DNA of 64,000 nucleotides from Planctomycetaceae bacterium (GCA_021732415.1 JAKFVC010000122.1:1-64000), one strand, 5' to 3'. Shown: positions 17,858 through 26,687, counted from the stretch's first letter. Numbers and translations are program-made. Notes: generated from the letters alone by a model not told the origin.

Positions 17858-20211
17858 TATAGAGTCTTCCTCATCTGAAACGGCGTGCTGTTGACGATAC
17901 CGAGGATCAGTCGCGAGAACCGATCATTGTCGCCGCGAGCCTCGCGAACGATCTTGCGGATGGCTGGAGCATCATAATACTCGACGCCTCGCCCCAGCGC
18001 AAATGTGAATAATTTCTCGGTCAGCGTTCGCACGAAGAGTTCTGGCCGGTTGAGCAACGCCTGCTCGAGTCCCCCAACGCCGGTAAATTCGCTGCCATCG
18101 ACCAGTCCGCCCGTGGCGTCGATGGGCTGGCCGGCATCGGTTCCTCGCCAGCGGCCGACCGCGTCAAAATTCTCGAGCGAAAACCCCACCGGATCCATCT
18201 GGTCATGGCAACTGGCGCAAGCGGCGTTCGCCCGATGCTGTTGGAGTCGCTCGCGCATCGAAAGCAGGCTGGAGACCGTATTGTCCTCGAGCGCAGGCAC
18301 GTTCGGCGGGGGAGGCGGCGGGGGCGTGCCGACGAAATTCTGGAGCACCCAGTGGCCACGAATCACGGGCGAAGTACGGGTCGCGTACGAAGTCACCGTC
18401 AGAATACTTGCTTGACGGAGCAGTCCACCGCGCTGGCTTTCTCCGTCAACGGCCACGCGCCGGAATCGGCTGCCGTAGACATGCGGGATCCCATAGTGCT
18501 TGGCCAGACGTTCGTTGAGATAGGTTGCGTCAGACTTGATCAGATCGAGCACGCTGCGGTCCTCGCGCAGGATGCCTCCGAAGAAGAGTTCGGTTTCCTG
18601 TCGCATCGCCTGTCGCAGGTTGTCGTCGAAATCCGGGAACAGCCGCATATCCGGCGTGACCGCGTCCAGATTGCGCAAGTAGAGCCATTGATCCGCGAAG
18701 TTGGTGACTAGCGATCGCGAACGGCGATCCGCCAACATGCGCCGCACTTGTCCTTCGAGCACCGCCGGCTGATTGAGCTCACCGCGAACCGCCAGATCGA
18801 GCAATTCGTCATCGGGCAGGCTGCTCCACAGAAAGAACGAGAGACGTGAGGCCAATTCGACGCCCTCAATGCGATAGGTGGTTCCGGACGGCCTATCGGG
18901 GGGATCACGTTCGATGCGAAACAAGAACTGCGGCTTCACGAGCAGCGAGCTGAGTGCCAATTCGATCCCCGCTTCGAATCCGCCGTCCGCACGGCCCTGT
19001 CGGTAGAACTCCAACGGCGCCCTCAAGTCCTCATCATCGACTGGTCGCCGATAGGCCTGGCGCGCCAACTTTGTAAGGATCCTCTTCGCACGCACCTCTT
19101 CGTCGCTGTGAGCTGGGGGCTGATCAACGAAGATGTGGCGTCGACTCGGCGTGTCACCGGGGCCAGCGGCGTCAAACGGTCCGATTATCGAGACCTCATA
19201 AACGGCCGGCCCGAGGCGGGGATGTCGATAGTAATTGAAATGGACATTGAGCGGCTGACGCCTCGTTTCCAGCAGCGATGACTGCTGTTTGAGAAACGTG
19301 GCGCCCACCGTGTGCGGACCGGCGGTCACTTTGACTCGCGACTTCAAATTGGCATCGACCGATTGATCGCTGAGGCCTCTTTCCGGAGGCTTGATGGCAA
19401 ATAGATCCACTCGCTGGCGGTCTAACAGCACTTCCAAGTCGTGCGGTTCACTGAGCCCCTCGATCCCTTCATTGCGGTCGCGCATCAGGTGCACTTGAAT
19501 CTCGTACTCACCGTCCTGTGGGAAGTTGTACGGAATCAAAACACCGCCGCGCGTGCCGAGCGGCAGGCCTTCGATATGGACGTCCTGGGTGATATCGGGA
19601 CGCACGCGCACGGTGTGCCCGCCAGGCCCCAGCGCAGCCGTGCCGACCGCGAGGCGACTGATTTTCTGCGCCGCCGAGATGTAGCGATTCAGCAAGGTCG
19701 GTGAGAGATCGGCGACCGTGATATTGTCAAAGCCATGACTCGATTCATCCGCGGGCAGGAGCGCGGCAACGTCCACCTCCAACCCCAGCAGGTCGCGGAT
19801 CGCATTCTGATACTCGGTGCGATTGAGACGCCGAAACGTTTCGGTGCGCCCTGGATTTGGAGATTTGGCAGCGGCCGTGTCGAGCGCTGATTCCAGTGAT
19901 GCGACAGCCGCGTCGAAGTCGCGTTCCGGCGGCCGGGGCGCTTTCTTGGGCGGCATCTGTCGCGCACCGAGCTTGCGGATCACCTTCTCCCAGGCTTCTG
20001 CATTCCGACCGATGTCCTGCGTAAGAAGATCGTCGAGGGCAAGCCCGGCTTGCCTGGTGGCGTTATCGTGACAGTTGAGGCAGTGTGACTCGATAAACTG
20101 CTTGAGACCTGACTTGTCGGATGGAGCTGTCTTGGGCGATGGTTCGTCGGCGACACAGATTGTTGTCAGGCTGGCAGCCACGAGCGAGATGGAAATCCAA
20201 GTGCGAATCAT
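17857..20211 (-). CDS. DUF1592-group protein with two c-type heme motifs
   Basis: This 784-residue exported protein has a signal peptide (cleavage near CVADEP) and the domain string DUF1587, DUF1595, DUF1592, DUF1588, DUF1585. CLNCH near residue 45 and CASCH near 665 are heme c attachment motifs. A proline run (TPPPPPPPNVP) marks the DUF1588-DUF1585 linker. Both hemes suggest electron transfer in the periplasm; donor and acceptor are unknown. It heads the operon with the DUF1552 and ankyrin genes. Confidence 0.9.
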   Translation of the reverse strand: MIRTWISISLVAASLTTICVADEPSPKTAPSDKSGLKQFIESHCLNCHDNATRQAGLALDDLLTQDIGRNAEAWEKVIRKLGARQMPPKKAPRPPERDFDAAVASLESALDTAAAKSPNPGRTETFRRLNRTEYQNAIRDLLGLEVDVAALLPADESSHGFDNITVADLSPTLLNRYISAAQKISRLAVGTAALGPGGHTVRVRPDITQDVHIEGLPLGTRGGVLIPYNFPQDGEYEIQVHLMRDRNEGIEGLSEPHDLEVLLDRQRVDLFAIKPPERGLSDQSVDANLKSRVKVTAGPHTVGATFLKQQSSLLETRRQPLNVHFNYYRHPRLGPAVYEVSIIGPFDAAGPGDTPSRRHIFVDQPPAHSDEEVRAKRILTKLARQAYRRPVDDEDLRAPLEFYRQGRADGGFEAGIELALSSLLVKPQFLFRIERDPPDRPSGTTYRIEGVELASRLSFFLWSSLPDDELLDLAVRGELNQPAVLEGQVRRMLADRRSRSLVTNFADQWLYLRNLDAVTPDMRLFPDFDDNLRQAMRQETELFFGGILREDRSVLDLIKSDATYLNERLAKHYGIPHVYGSRFRRVAVDGESQRGGLLRQASILTVTSYATRTSPVIRGHWVLQNFVGTPPPPPPPNVPALEDNTVSSLLSMRERLQQHRANAACASCHDQMDPVGFSLENFDAVGRWRGTDAGQPIDATGGLVDGSEFTGVGGLEQALLNRPELFVRTLTEKLFTFALGRGVEYYDAPAIRKIVREARGDNDRFSRLILGIVNSTPFQMRKTL

Positions 20212-20608
20212 GGGGAGCGCGTGCCTGAGGAGGATGACATGCCAGGGTCACATCAAGAATACTTGTTCGGGTCAGTGGCGGCAATCACACTCAGGTGCAA
20301 CCAATCTCGATGGAGGCCGCCGCTAAGTCAGGGCCATCGACGGCAATGGCCATACTCAGACGTTTGCTGCCGGAACCGTTGCCGCCGCGTATGGTCGTGT
20401 GAGGATCACGTTGATTATGGGAAGTCGCGAGAAAAATCGGCTCTGAATCGCAATCTGGCAACCAGACCGACCATCGCTCAACTGCTAGCCGAAGTCCCGA
20501 CCGATCACCCACAAGGCAGCGAAGCCGGCAACGAACAATCCCGGTTATTTCTGGATTTTCAAAGAAAAACGAAACGCATTTGATCTGATCTCAACATTTT
20601 CAGCTTGA
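20212..20608. other. intergenic region upstream of the sigma54-type promoter
   Basis: No convincing gene was seen. It should contain the promoter of the minus-strand DUF1592 operon and any upstream activator sites for the sigma54-type promoter at 20609. No clear tandem activator-site repeats were recognised. Confidence 0.4.
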
Positions 20609-20623
20609 TGGCATCAATCTTGC
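20609..20623 (+). promoter_or_regulatory. sigma54 (RpoN)-type promoter
   Basis: TGGCATCAATCTTGC matches the -24/-12 consensus TGGCAYR-N4-TTGC with the required ten bases between GG and GC. Transcription should begin near 20635, leaving a leader of about 95 bases. The leader contains the inverted repeat CATGAA-GCGA-TTCATG (20657-20672). One such match in 64 kb can arise by chance, but its place ahead of a small gene with a ribosome-binding site and terminator supports it. Confidence 0.6.
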
Positions 20624-20730
20624 GATCTCTATCGCCAGCGACTTTGATTCCGCTGACATGAAGCGATTCATGCGGCACTCAAAGTACGCACGCTTTAAGG
20701 CATTACTCTAGTAAGGAAGAGGGACACAAA

Positions 20731-20856
20731 ATGGAAATCCTCGTTATGGCACCCGCGTTTGCCGCTGCAGGTTATTCAGCGATGTATCTACTAGGTGGTG
20801 GCGGGTTGCTCGGGGCGATCATTATTTTCGTCGTCGCGAAAATGACCGGCCACTAA
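20731..20856 (+). CDS. 41-residue single-span membrane protein
   Basis: The gene starts with ATG after AAGGAAGAGGG and encodes MEILVMAPAFAAAG, then a glycine-rich hydrophobic span (LLGGGGLLGAIIIFVV) and a short polar tail AKMTGH. It is too short for usual gene finders. No family was recognised. Its own sigma54-type promoter and a terminator 29 bases past the stop make a compact unit of about 300 bases, suggesting activator-dependent expression. A membrane regulator, transporter accessory or type I toxin-like peptide are possibilities; none is shown. Confidence 0.7.
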   Translation: MEILVMAPAFAAAGYSAMYLLGGGGLLGAIIIFVVAKMTGH

Positions 20857-20884
20857 TTCGTTTAATTGGGGCAGCGAAACATAT

Positions 20885-20931
20885 AGACTCGCAGCTCTCC
20901 ATTATATAGATGGCGAGCGGCGAGCCTTTTT
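20885..20931 (+). terminator. intrinsic terminator of the small membrane-protein gene
   Basis: Arms 20885-20900 and 20912-20927 pair over 16 positions with three non-Watson-Crick positions, followed by a T-run (20927-20931). Confidence 0.65.
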
Positions 20932-21067
20932 CTATCTCGTTGTCACCTCTCGCGTTCTCTGATGGCTTGAGTCAGACGCAGTACCTCAGTCTTCATCACG
21001 TCGGCTGGTAGCTGGACGCGCTGGCCGTGGCCCGGCAAGATCCACTCGAACCGACCCCCGCGCCGAG

Positions 21068-21217
21068 CGATCCTCAAACGGCAAGATCTCCTTCCAGAAC
21101 ATCGTGGCGACAATCTATCGAGTCCTGGGCATCGAAATGGAAACCAAGATCCCCGACTTCAACGGCCGCCCGCAGTACGTGCTCGAAGACCGCGAACCGA
21201 TCCGCGAGTTATTCTGA
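21068..21217 (+). pseudogene. C-terminal remnant of a DUF1501 gene
   Basis: The plus-strand frame ending at TGA 21215-21217 reads SSNGKISFQNIVATIYRVLG then GRPQYVLEDREPIRELF. This matches the last 45 or so residues of DUF1501 proteins; compare LYHVLGIDPTLTFPDHAGRP at the end of the copy at 31457. No upstream DUF1501 sequence remains, so it is a decayed fragment. Confidence 0.75.
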
Positions 21218-21271
21218 CTTCTTCGACATCCAAGTGAGCCGTGAGGCAAATGGCCCTGGCTTTGGCCTTTC

Positions 21272-21364
21272 GACAAATCAGCCGCTGGGCGTTAGCCCCC
21301 GGTTCGGGCCACAATCGACTCGAATTTCCAAGGGAACCGGACGCTAACGCGTGCCGGCTGATTG
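21272..21364. repeat. dispersed palindromic repeat, copy 1
   Basis: This element of about 90 bases begins GACAAATCAGCCGCTGGGCG and ends CGTGCCGGCTGATTGG, so its ends are roughly complementary. An inverted copy lies at 46344-46436. AGTACCATTTGGC follows closely in both places. Confidence 0.75.
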
Positions 21365-21438
21365 GCTAAGTCACAAAGTGAGTACCATTTGGCGGTGAGG
21401 CCCCGGACCGGCAGCCAATTAAACCCGTACCAGACCAC

Positions 21439-21490
21439 CGACTTCTTTGATCCCTTCGACTTCTTTGATCCCTTCGACTTCTTTGAACTC
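21439..21490. repeat. tandem 18-bp repeat
   Basis: The unit TTCGACTTCTTTGATCCC is repeated, with decaying copies on the right and related tracts at 22190-22230 and 22340-22380. No reading frame across it looks like a real protein. Confidence 0.7.
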
Positions 21491-21775
21491 TTTGATTTCT
21501 TCGATCTGTCTGGAGTCTCACTTCGTAGGCTCGGCGCGTGAGCGGCACGGCGCTAGCCGCCGGTTTTTTCACCGTCGTTGAGACGAAGAACCGGTGGCTA
21601 GCGCCATTCCGCTCACAACTTCTTTGAATTCTTTGACCCCTTCGATTTCTTCGAACTGTCTTGAGTCTACTCTCCACTGACTCTGCTCAACTTTCTCGCC
21701 GCAGGCGTACCCCCGTGGCCGACGCTGCTAGCGTCCGCGTCCACAGACGCTGGCAGCGTCTGCCACGGGAGTCGG
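21489..21775. repeat. composite palindromic module, copy A
   Basis: This block of about 287 bases holds two hairpins: one around GCGGCACGGCGCTAGCCGCC with its complement 45 bases on, and one around GACGCTGCTAGCGTCCGCGT with its complement. It is duplicated in the same orientation at 22212-22499 with high identity. Confidence 0.85.
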
Positions 21776-21954
21776 ACATGCGCTGTTACGGCGCGACTTC
21801 TTTGAACTCTTTGAACACGCAGACACCTGAGTCGTTTACCTCACAACGCCGATCCCATTTCTTACCAATCACTTACGCACCATCTCAGTCAATCCGATCG
21901 ATTCCAGCACACGCGCATCACTTCGCCGCCATCTTTGAAATCTTCGAAGATTTG

Positions 21955-22070
21955 GAACACTGATCTCCGCTAATCTTCACTGATGAAGACGAAGAAGAGC
22001 TCATTACGCCACCAGCGGGCTTCGACTGAGGTTGAATTGATTAGCGTTGATTAGCGAAGATTAGTGTTCC
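21955..22070. repeat. imperfect inverted repeat
   Basis: A GGAACACTGATCTCCGCTAA segment is mirrored by a TTAGCGAAGATTAGTGTTCC segment about 60 bases downstream. The rest of 21776-22211 shows no gene. Confidence 0.55.
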
Positions 22071-22211
22071 CAATCCTTCTCCTAGCCGTTGCCGCAGGTC
22101 GGTCGACCTCAGCGATGGGAAATCATCCTGCGGTCTCGATTTCTCCCACGCAATAATCTCGCGCCATCTTTGAAATCTTTGACCGGTTCGAATTCTCTGC
22201 TCCCTTCGACT

Positions 22212-22499
22212 TCTTTGATTTCTTCAATCTGTCTTGAGTATCCCTTCGCGGGCTCGGCTCGTGAGCGGCACGGCGCTAGCCGCCGGTTTTTTCATCGTCG
22301 TTGAGACGAAGAACCGGTGGCTAGCGCCATTCCGCTCACAACTTCTTTGAATTCTTTGACCCCTTCGATTTATTCAATCTGTCTTGAGTCTACTCTCCAC
22401 TCACTCCCATCCACTCTCTTGCCGCAGGCGCACCCCCGTGGCGGACGCTGCCAGCGTCCGCGTCCACAGACGCTGGCAGCGTCTGCCACGGGAGCCGGA
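22212..22499. repeat. composite palindromic module, copy B
   Basis: This is a direct copy of the module at 21489-21775, offset by about 723 bases, with the same two hairpins and the same TTGAATTCTTTGACCCC spacer. The second hairpin core (GGCGGACGCTGCCAGCGTCC) also occurs alone near 40458. From 22500 to 22885 nothing else was recognised. Confidence 0.85.
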
Positions 22500-22885
22500 T
22501 CGGCGGCGTAAAACCCCGTCCCCTTCGACTTCTTTGAACTCTTTGCCTTCTTCACCCTTCGCCCCTCAAGCCTACTCTCGCCGCAGGCGCACCATGTGCG
22601 CCCTCGAACTGTCGCGCAGATCAAGTCCACCGCCCCCCGTTTCGCCAACCCGAGTCGTACTCTACGGGTGCCGGCACGAACCGCCAGTTAGCCCCTTCGA
22701 TGTCAGCTCACAGCTCAAATTCCCATTGTTCCGGCCGATCCCTCCCCAGACAATACTCTGCAGCACAGGACACCTTTCGATCATACAACGAGGCGTCAAT
22801 CTCACCAAAATGGCAGATCCCTCGTGCAGCCTGACCTACCGGGTACGGTCACGAAGCCATGCCGCCTCGTGGAAGGATGAAAACG

Positions 22886-24070
22886 ATGAAGCATGCACGG
22901 GCTCTCCTGGCCGCTTTCCTGCTCACTTCGCTGGTCGCGCTGCCTGCGGCCGAACCGGATCCGATCGAACCGAAACCTGATGCTCCCGCTCGTCCCGCCA
23001 GTCGCGCGCGACGAGTCCTCTACAACTTCGACGGCGATTCGTGCTTCTTTTCGAAGGCGGGAAGCAAGGGACCGGTACCGGTCAACGTCGATGACCTTAA
23101 GACGTTGATGGCCGAGGTCGCCTACGACGGCAGCCGGGTCGATACGATCCTGGTCTGCATCAACGCGCAAGTCATGTACTACCCGACCAAGGTCGGCACT
23201 ATGCGCGGCGCGCTGTCGACTCCTGAAGAGCGAGCCAAATGGCCGGCATCGGAGAAGCAGCGGTTCGCAAATCTGAAGGCGTTCTTCGACAGCAATGTCG
23301 ATCCCTACGCCGTCATGCTGTCCGAAGCCCGGCGCCGCGGGCGGGAAGCGTTGCTCACGTTTCGGATGAATGACGATCACGGGAATGATTTTCTGCAGAC
23401 CCAGTTCAAACGGGATCATCCCGACTGGCGGCTGGGCACGGTCCAGTATCAAGGTCGAGACGCGCTGGACTTTGGCCGCGCCGAGGTCCGCGATTACACG
23501 TTCCGGCTGCTGGAAGAAGCCGTACGTCGGTATGACTGCGATGGCCTCGAACTCGACTTCAACCGCTTTCCCAATTTCTTTAAGGATGGCACCACGGACG
23601 AACGTGTGGCGAAGATGAACTCGCTGGTCGAGCGTGTTCGGAAGATGCTCGATGCGGTGGGGACCGCACGTGGTCGGCGACTGCTACTTTCCGTGCGACC
23701 TCCCTCGAACTACGGCCGGACGCCCCCGACCCCCGAGACGGCCCGGCTGCTCGGCTGCGACGTGCCCGCGTGGGTGCAGCACGGTTGGGTCGATTTCGTC
23801 GCCGTGTCCGAGTTCCTGTTTGAACGTGGCGACCTGCCAATCGAGGCCTGGAAAACAGCCATCACAGCGGTCCCGGTGTACGGTGGCATCGAATGCACTC
23901 GCGGCGGCGGCCAGAAGAATCTCACGGCGGCTGAGTACCGCAGGGCAGCCACGAACCTGCTGAAGTCCAAGGCCGACGGCATCTATCTCTTCAACTTTTT
24001 CACCTCCCGCGAAGAGGGACCCAACGCCTACGAGCCACCCTTCGAGGTCCTGCAGGAACTCGGCCGCTGA
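22886..24070 (+). CDS. secreted glycosidase-like TIM-barrel protein
   Basis: This 394-residue exported protein starts MKHARALLAAFLL after GGAAGGA. Its barrel has VDTILVCINAQVMYY, EALLTFRMNDDH, YDCDGLELDFNRFPNFF, LLLSVRPPSN and ADGIYLFNFF, a pattern of uncharacterised glycosyl-hydrolase-like families (GHL/GH10-like). The acidic ELDF and the histidine of MNDDH are candidate active-site residues. No neighbour points to a substrate. It sits on the right edge of the repeat-rich zone. Confidence 0.65.
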   Translation: MKHARALLAAFLLTSLVALPAAEPDPIEPKPDAPARPASRARRVLYNFDGDSCFFSKAGSKGPVPVNVDDLKTLMAEVAYDGSRVDTILVCINAQVMYYPTKVGTMRGALSTPEERAKWPASEKQRFANLKAFFDSNVDPYAVMLSEARRRGREALLTFRMNDDHGNDFLQTQFKRDHPDWRLGTVQYQGRDALDFGRAEVRDYTFRLLEEAVRRYDCDGLELDFNRFPNFFKDGTTDERVAKMNSLVERVRKMLDAVGTARGRRLLLSVRPPSNYGRTPPTPETARLLGCDVPAWVQHGWVDFVAVSEFLFERGDLPIEAWKTAITAVPVYGGIECTRGGGQKNLTAAEYRRAATNLLKSKADGIYLFNFFTSREEGPNAYEPPFEVLQELGR

Positions 24071-24136
24071 ATCCCGTGGCCCAGCGTGCTGGATGGAATG
24101 GGGAATCATTCCCAGATCGAGGCCTGTTGCAGTCGT

Positions 24137-24183
24137 GCCTCCTGTAGACCCAGCTAGCGAAGCAAGCTGGGCCACCCCGGGCC
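24137..24183. repeat. TGTAGACCCA...GGCCACCCCG repeat
   Basis: The segment contains TGTAGACCCAGCTAGCGAAG and ends CTGGGCCACCCCGGGC. It belongs to the family seen at 25464 and twice at 26579-26687. Confidence 0.65.
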
Positions 24184-24214
24184 GCCCAGCGAAGTCATTG
24201 AGACTTCATGGAAC

Positions 24215-24784
24215 TCAAATCAATTCGCCAAATTGACGCAGCCGGGAAACGGTTTGAGCCAGAGACTGAGCTTCCAGAGTTTGCAGATATTCATCCACGT
24301 CCTTGGGAGGCTTTTTGAGAGAGGCCCGATGTCGCTTCGCGGCAGCACACACCAGATTGGGTGCGAGATCAAGTTGATAGGTCAGGAAGCTATCGGGGTG
24401 TTGGGCTTCAATACCAAATGGTTTCAATGCCGCTTCAGGGAAGTCCTGCAGATTGAACGTGACAATCAGATCGGCTCCCGAACGTATCGCGGCAGCCAAA
24501 ACATGTCGATCATCGGGATCAGGCAGAGTCAGAGCCGGAATCAGGTTCTCGTAGCCGGTGACCAGGCAATCGCGCACATTGGCATTCATGAGATCACGAG
24601 TTCGCTCAAGTTGCACCCGAGTCAGGTCGGTACGATTTTTCAGCAGACTGCCAATCCATTCCTCATGGATCTCATTGGTCCATTTAGCGCGATAGAGATC
24701 TGTTAACGCCACGTGCATTAACAGATCTCTGAGCGGTGCTGGGTACAACACGCAGGCATCATACAGAACTGTGAAATGACTCAC
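24215..24784 (-). CDS. PIN-domain toxin
   Basis: This 189-residue PIN-fold protein is probably a metal-dependent ribonuclease of a type II toxin-antitoxin pair. LYDACVLYP supplies the first acidic residue (D9); further acidic positions lie in NEIHEEW, DPDDRHVLAAAI and TFNLQDFP. The start is GTG, directly abutting the upstream stop (TAAGTG), so translation is probably coupled to the antitoxin. The C-terminal extension of about 40 residues after PDSFLTYQ is longer than in minimal VapC. Confidence 0.85.
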   Translation of the reverse strand: MSHFTVLYDACVLYPAPLRDLLMHVALTDLYRAKWTNEIHEEWIGSLLKNRTDLTRVQLERTRDLMNANVRDCLVTGYENLIPALTLPDPDDRHVLAAAIRSGADLIVTFNLQDFPEAALKPFGIEAQHPDSFLTYQLDLAPNLVCAAAKRHRASLKKPPKDVDEYLQTLEAQSLAQTVSRLRQFGELI

Positions 24785-25258
24785 TTAATAGCCCATATCC
24801 AATTCCTGCGCCTGAGCCGCCAGCTCTTCCAGGGAACGCAGCCGATTCTGATCCATCGTCTGCTTAAAGTCCATCAAATCCTTGAAGAGAATTCGGCGGT
24901 GAGTTCCGACCTTGCGGAACGGAATGGCCTGCTTTTCAAGCTGTTCGACCAGAAACGGGCGCGACACATTCAGGATGTCCGCGGCTTCCTGAGTGGTCAG
25001 CTCGGCGTGAATCGGAATGAGCGTGACGGCATTGCCATTGGCCATGTGCGTCAAAATCTCCGTCAATACGCGAAACGCGGACAGCGGGATCGAAATGGCC
25101 TCATCGGGCGCCCCTTCCGGCTGGATGGTGACTCGCAACGGTTTTTTCCGCTTAACAGCCATCAACTTCGTAAGCTGCCGGCTGCTTTCACGAGCCAGAA
25201 TGGACTCATCTTCGGTCGGAGTAAACGTTTCCGGAAAATTGCTAAGTACGGTAGGCAT
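24785..25258 (-). CDS. helix-turn-helix antitoxin partner of the PIN toxin
   Basis: This 157-residue protein starts at MPTVLSNFPETF after AGGAAGGG. Its C-terminal half has an excisionase/MerR-like DNA-binding domain: LTTQEAADILNVSRPFLVEQ followed by IPFRKVGTHRRILFKDLMDF. The N-terminal half has a charged segment and a beta region (PLRVTIQPEG). It should bind the PIN toxin and autorepress the pair. Its stop abuts the toxin GTG start. Confidence 0.85.
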   Translation of the reverse strand: MPTVLSNFPETFTPTEDESILARESSRQLTKLMAVKRKKPLRVTIQPEGAPDEAISIPLSAFRVLTEILTHMANGNAVTLIPIHAELTTQEAADILNVSRPFLVEQLEKQAIPFRKVGTHRRILFKDLMDFKQTMDQNRLRSLEELAAQAQELDMGY

Positions 25259-25463
25259 GATAGGTTCCCTTCCTCTAATAACCATATCGTCCATACGCAA
25301 TAAAAGCAATAATCGAAACAAACGAAACTGGGCGCATCCAGAAATATTCTTCCTTCTGCAAGTGAAGTGTACTCGCTGGGTGAGCGAGCCATTGGTCAAA
25401 CTCCACGCAGAATCGATTGACTGAGAATCAATCTGAATCTGTCAGGAACGATCGCTGGTTCTA

Positions 25464-25516
25464 GAACATGCTTCCTGTTGATCCAGGTTGCACAGCAACC
25501 TTGGCCACCCCGCGGT
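25464..25516. repeat. palindromic repeat at the left edge of the peptidase/STAND island
   Basis: GGTTGCACAGCAACC forms a perfect hairpin inside a block starting GAACATGCTTCCTG and ending GGCCACCCCGCGGT. The same block occurs twice at 26579-26687. Confidence 0.8.
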
Positions 25517-25633
25517 CGCAAAGGTGGGTTCGGCGACGAAGAAAATAACAAAGAAGCCCAGGCCACCAGATGATCAAAAGAGTGCTGCGTGAGTTCGATC
25601 TATAGGGAGTTCTCGGTCCAGATACTAGGAATC

Positions 25634-26500
25634 CTATTGTGGAATAGGTCGACACTTACAGAGGATCTCCCGGCAGTATTTCTCGATGTCAAGGTTTTCG
25701 ATCATATCTACAATCAGATGCGCCTTCCAAACATTATTCAATTCAAGGGAAACCTCTTGGTTCACACCAATGCCTGAATCTGGAGATCCAGTCGCAAGAT
25801 GCAAGAACTGCCTTCGCGTGTGAAACGAACTGAAAATGCCTAAAAACTGAGTTGCGAAGCCCGGTGAAGCTGTGTAGCCGCCTTGAGTTGTCTCGTAACC
25901 TCCATGAGCATAGGCAATCACAGGGCAACCAGACATGCCCCGGAAAACAGCCGCATCAACTAAAAACAGGGGTTTGCCATTGAAATCTGCTTCTGGCTCC
26001 GAAGCAACTGCCCCCGATTTCCAAATCGGCAGTGAATTCGTTTGGTCGTAGAATCCATGTGGGTAGCCTACCAGTGCGACCTGCGTAGTTGGACGAACTT
26101 TCATAAACGGCTCCGCAGAACCTACATCAAGGGCGGTCACGTGGCAATCTTTCCAAACTTCACCAGGAATCAGAATGACCGCGACATCGGAATCTGGGAA
26201 AGTATCACTTGTAATCCAACGAGACATTCCACACTGCGTGTAGAGTGGCATTCGCCACCGTTTTACATCTCTAGGATTGGTGGGGGATCTGTGAAAGTAG
26301 AACTCGATTTTATTGCCTACAGGAGCAACCTTGTCTTCAGGATCTGAACCGGTAACGACGTGCAAATTCGTCACCAAAAAAAGGACATTTCCCGCCTTTG
26401 TCTTGCGAATATAGAAAAACCCTGTGCCCTGCATCAGTTCTTGGTCATCATTGAGTAAATACATAGGAGTAGTGCAGAACGAAATCGGTTCTATATTCAT
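25634..26500 (-). CDS. trypsin-like serine peptidase
   Basis: This 288-residue cytoplasmic peptidase starts MNIEPISFCTTP after GGAAAT, which decides against the longer frame through a repeat. A trypsin-fold triad is readable: H47 in FLVTNLHVVT, D105 in FPDSDVAVIL and S190 in FRGMSGCPVI. No signal peptide was seen. It is divergent from the nuclease-STAND gene and shares a 270-base promoter region with it. Trypsin-like peptidases recur as effectors beside STAND or VMAP-type NTPases in conflict systems, so it may be cleaved or activated with its neighbour. A+T content is visibly higher than in nearby genes, suggesting transfer. Confidence 0.85.
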   Translation of the reverse strand: MNIEPISFCTTPMYLLNDDQELMQGTGFFYIRKTKAGNVLFLVTNLHVVTGSDPEDKVAPVGNKIEFYFHRSPTNPRDVKRWRMPLYTQCGMSRWITSDTFPDSDVAVILIPGEVWKDCHVTALDVGSAEPFMKVRPTTQVALVGYPHGFYDQTNSLPIWKSGAVASEPEADFNGKPLFLVDAAVFRGMSGCPVIAYAHGGYETTQGGYTASPGFATQFLGIFSSFHTRRQFLHLATGSPDSGIGVNQEVSLELNNVWKAHLIVDMIENLDIEKYCREILCKCRPIPQ

Positions 26501-26578
26501 TTTATTTCCAATAATCGAGAGTAATATAACCAGGTCAGTTCGCTTTGATCGCGACCAAAGAGACCTGACCCCTATCTG

Positions 26579-26687
26579 CCTTCCTGTAGACTCGAGTTGC
26601 ACAGCAACTTTGGCCACCCCGCGGTCCGCCTGACGAACATGCTTCTTGTAGACCCACGTTGCACTGCAATCTTGGCCATCCCGCTGT
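26579..26687. repeat. two tandem palindromic repeats in the shared promoter region
   Basis: Two copies (26579-26626 and 26635-26687) of the TGTAGAC...GTTGCACAGCAAC...GGCCACCCCG element lie head-to-tail between the peptidase and STAND genes. They could act on transcription of both genes or be REP-type insertions. Confidence 0.8.

Noticed and set aside
20221-20583. 120-codon frame upstream of the sigma54-type promoter
   Set aside because: Composition is rich in R, C and W with no family pattern and no ribosome-binding site; it is more likely regulatory DNA.
21400-22700. Possible CRISPR array in the repeat-rich zone
   Set aside because: Repeats are palindromic modules and short tandem units without evenly spaced unique spacers, and no cas genes are nearby.
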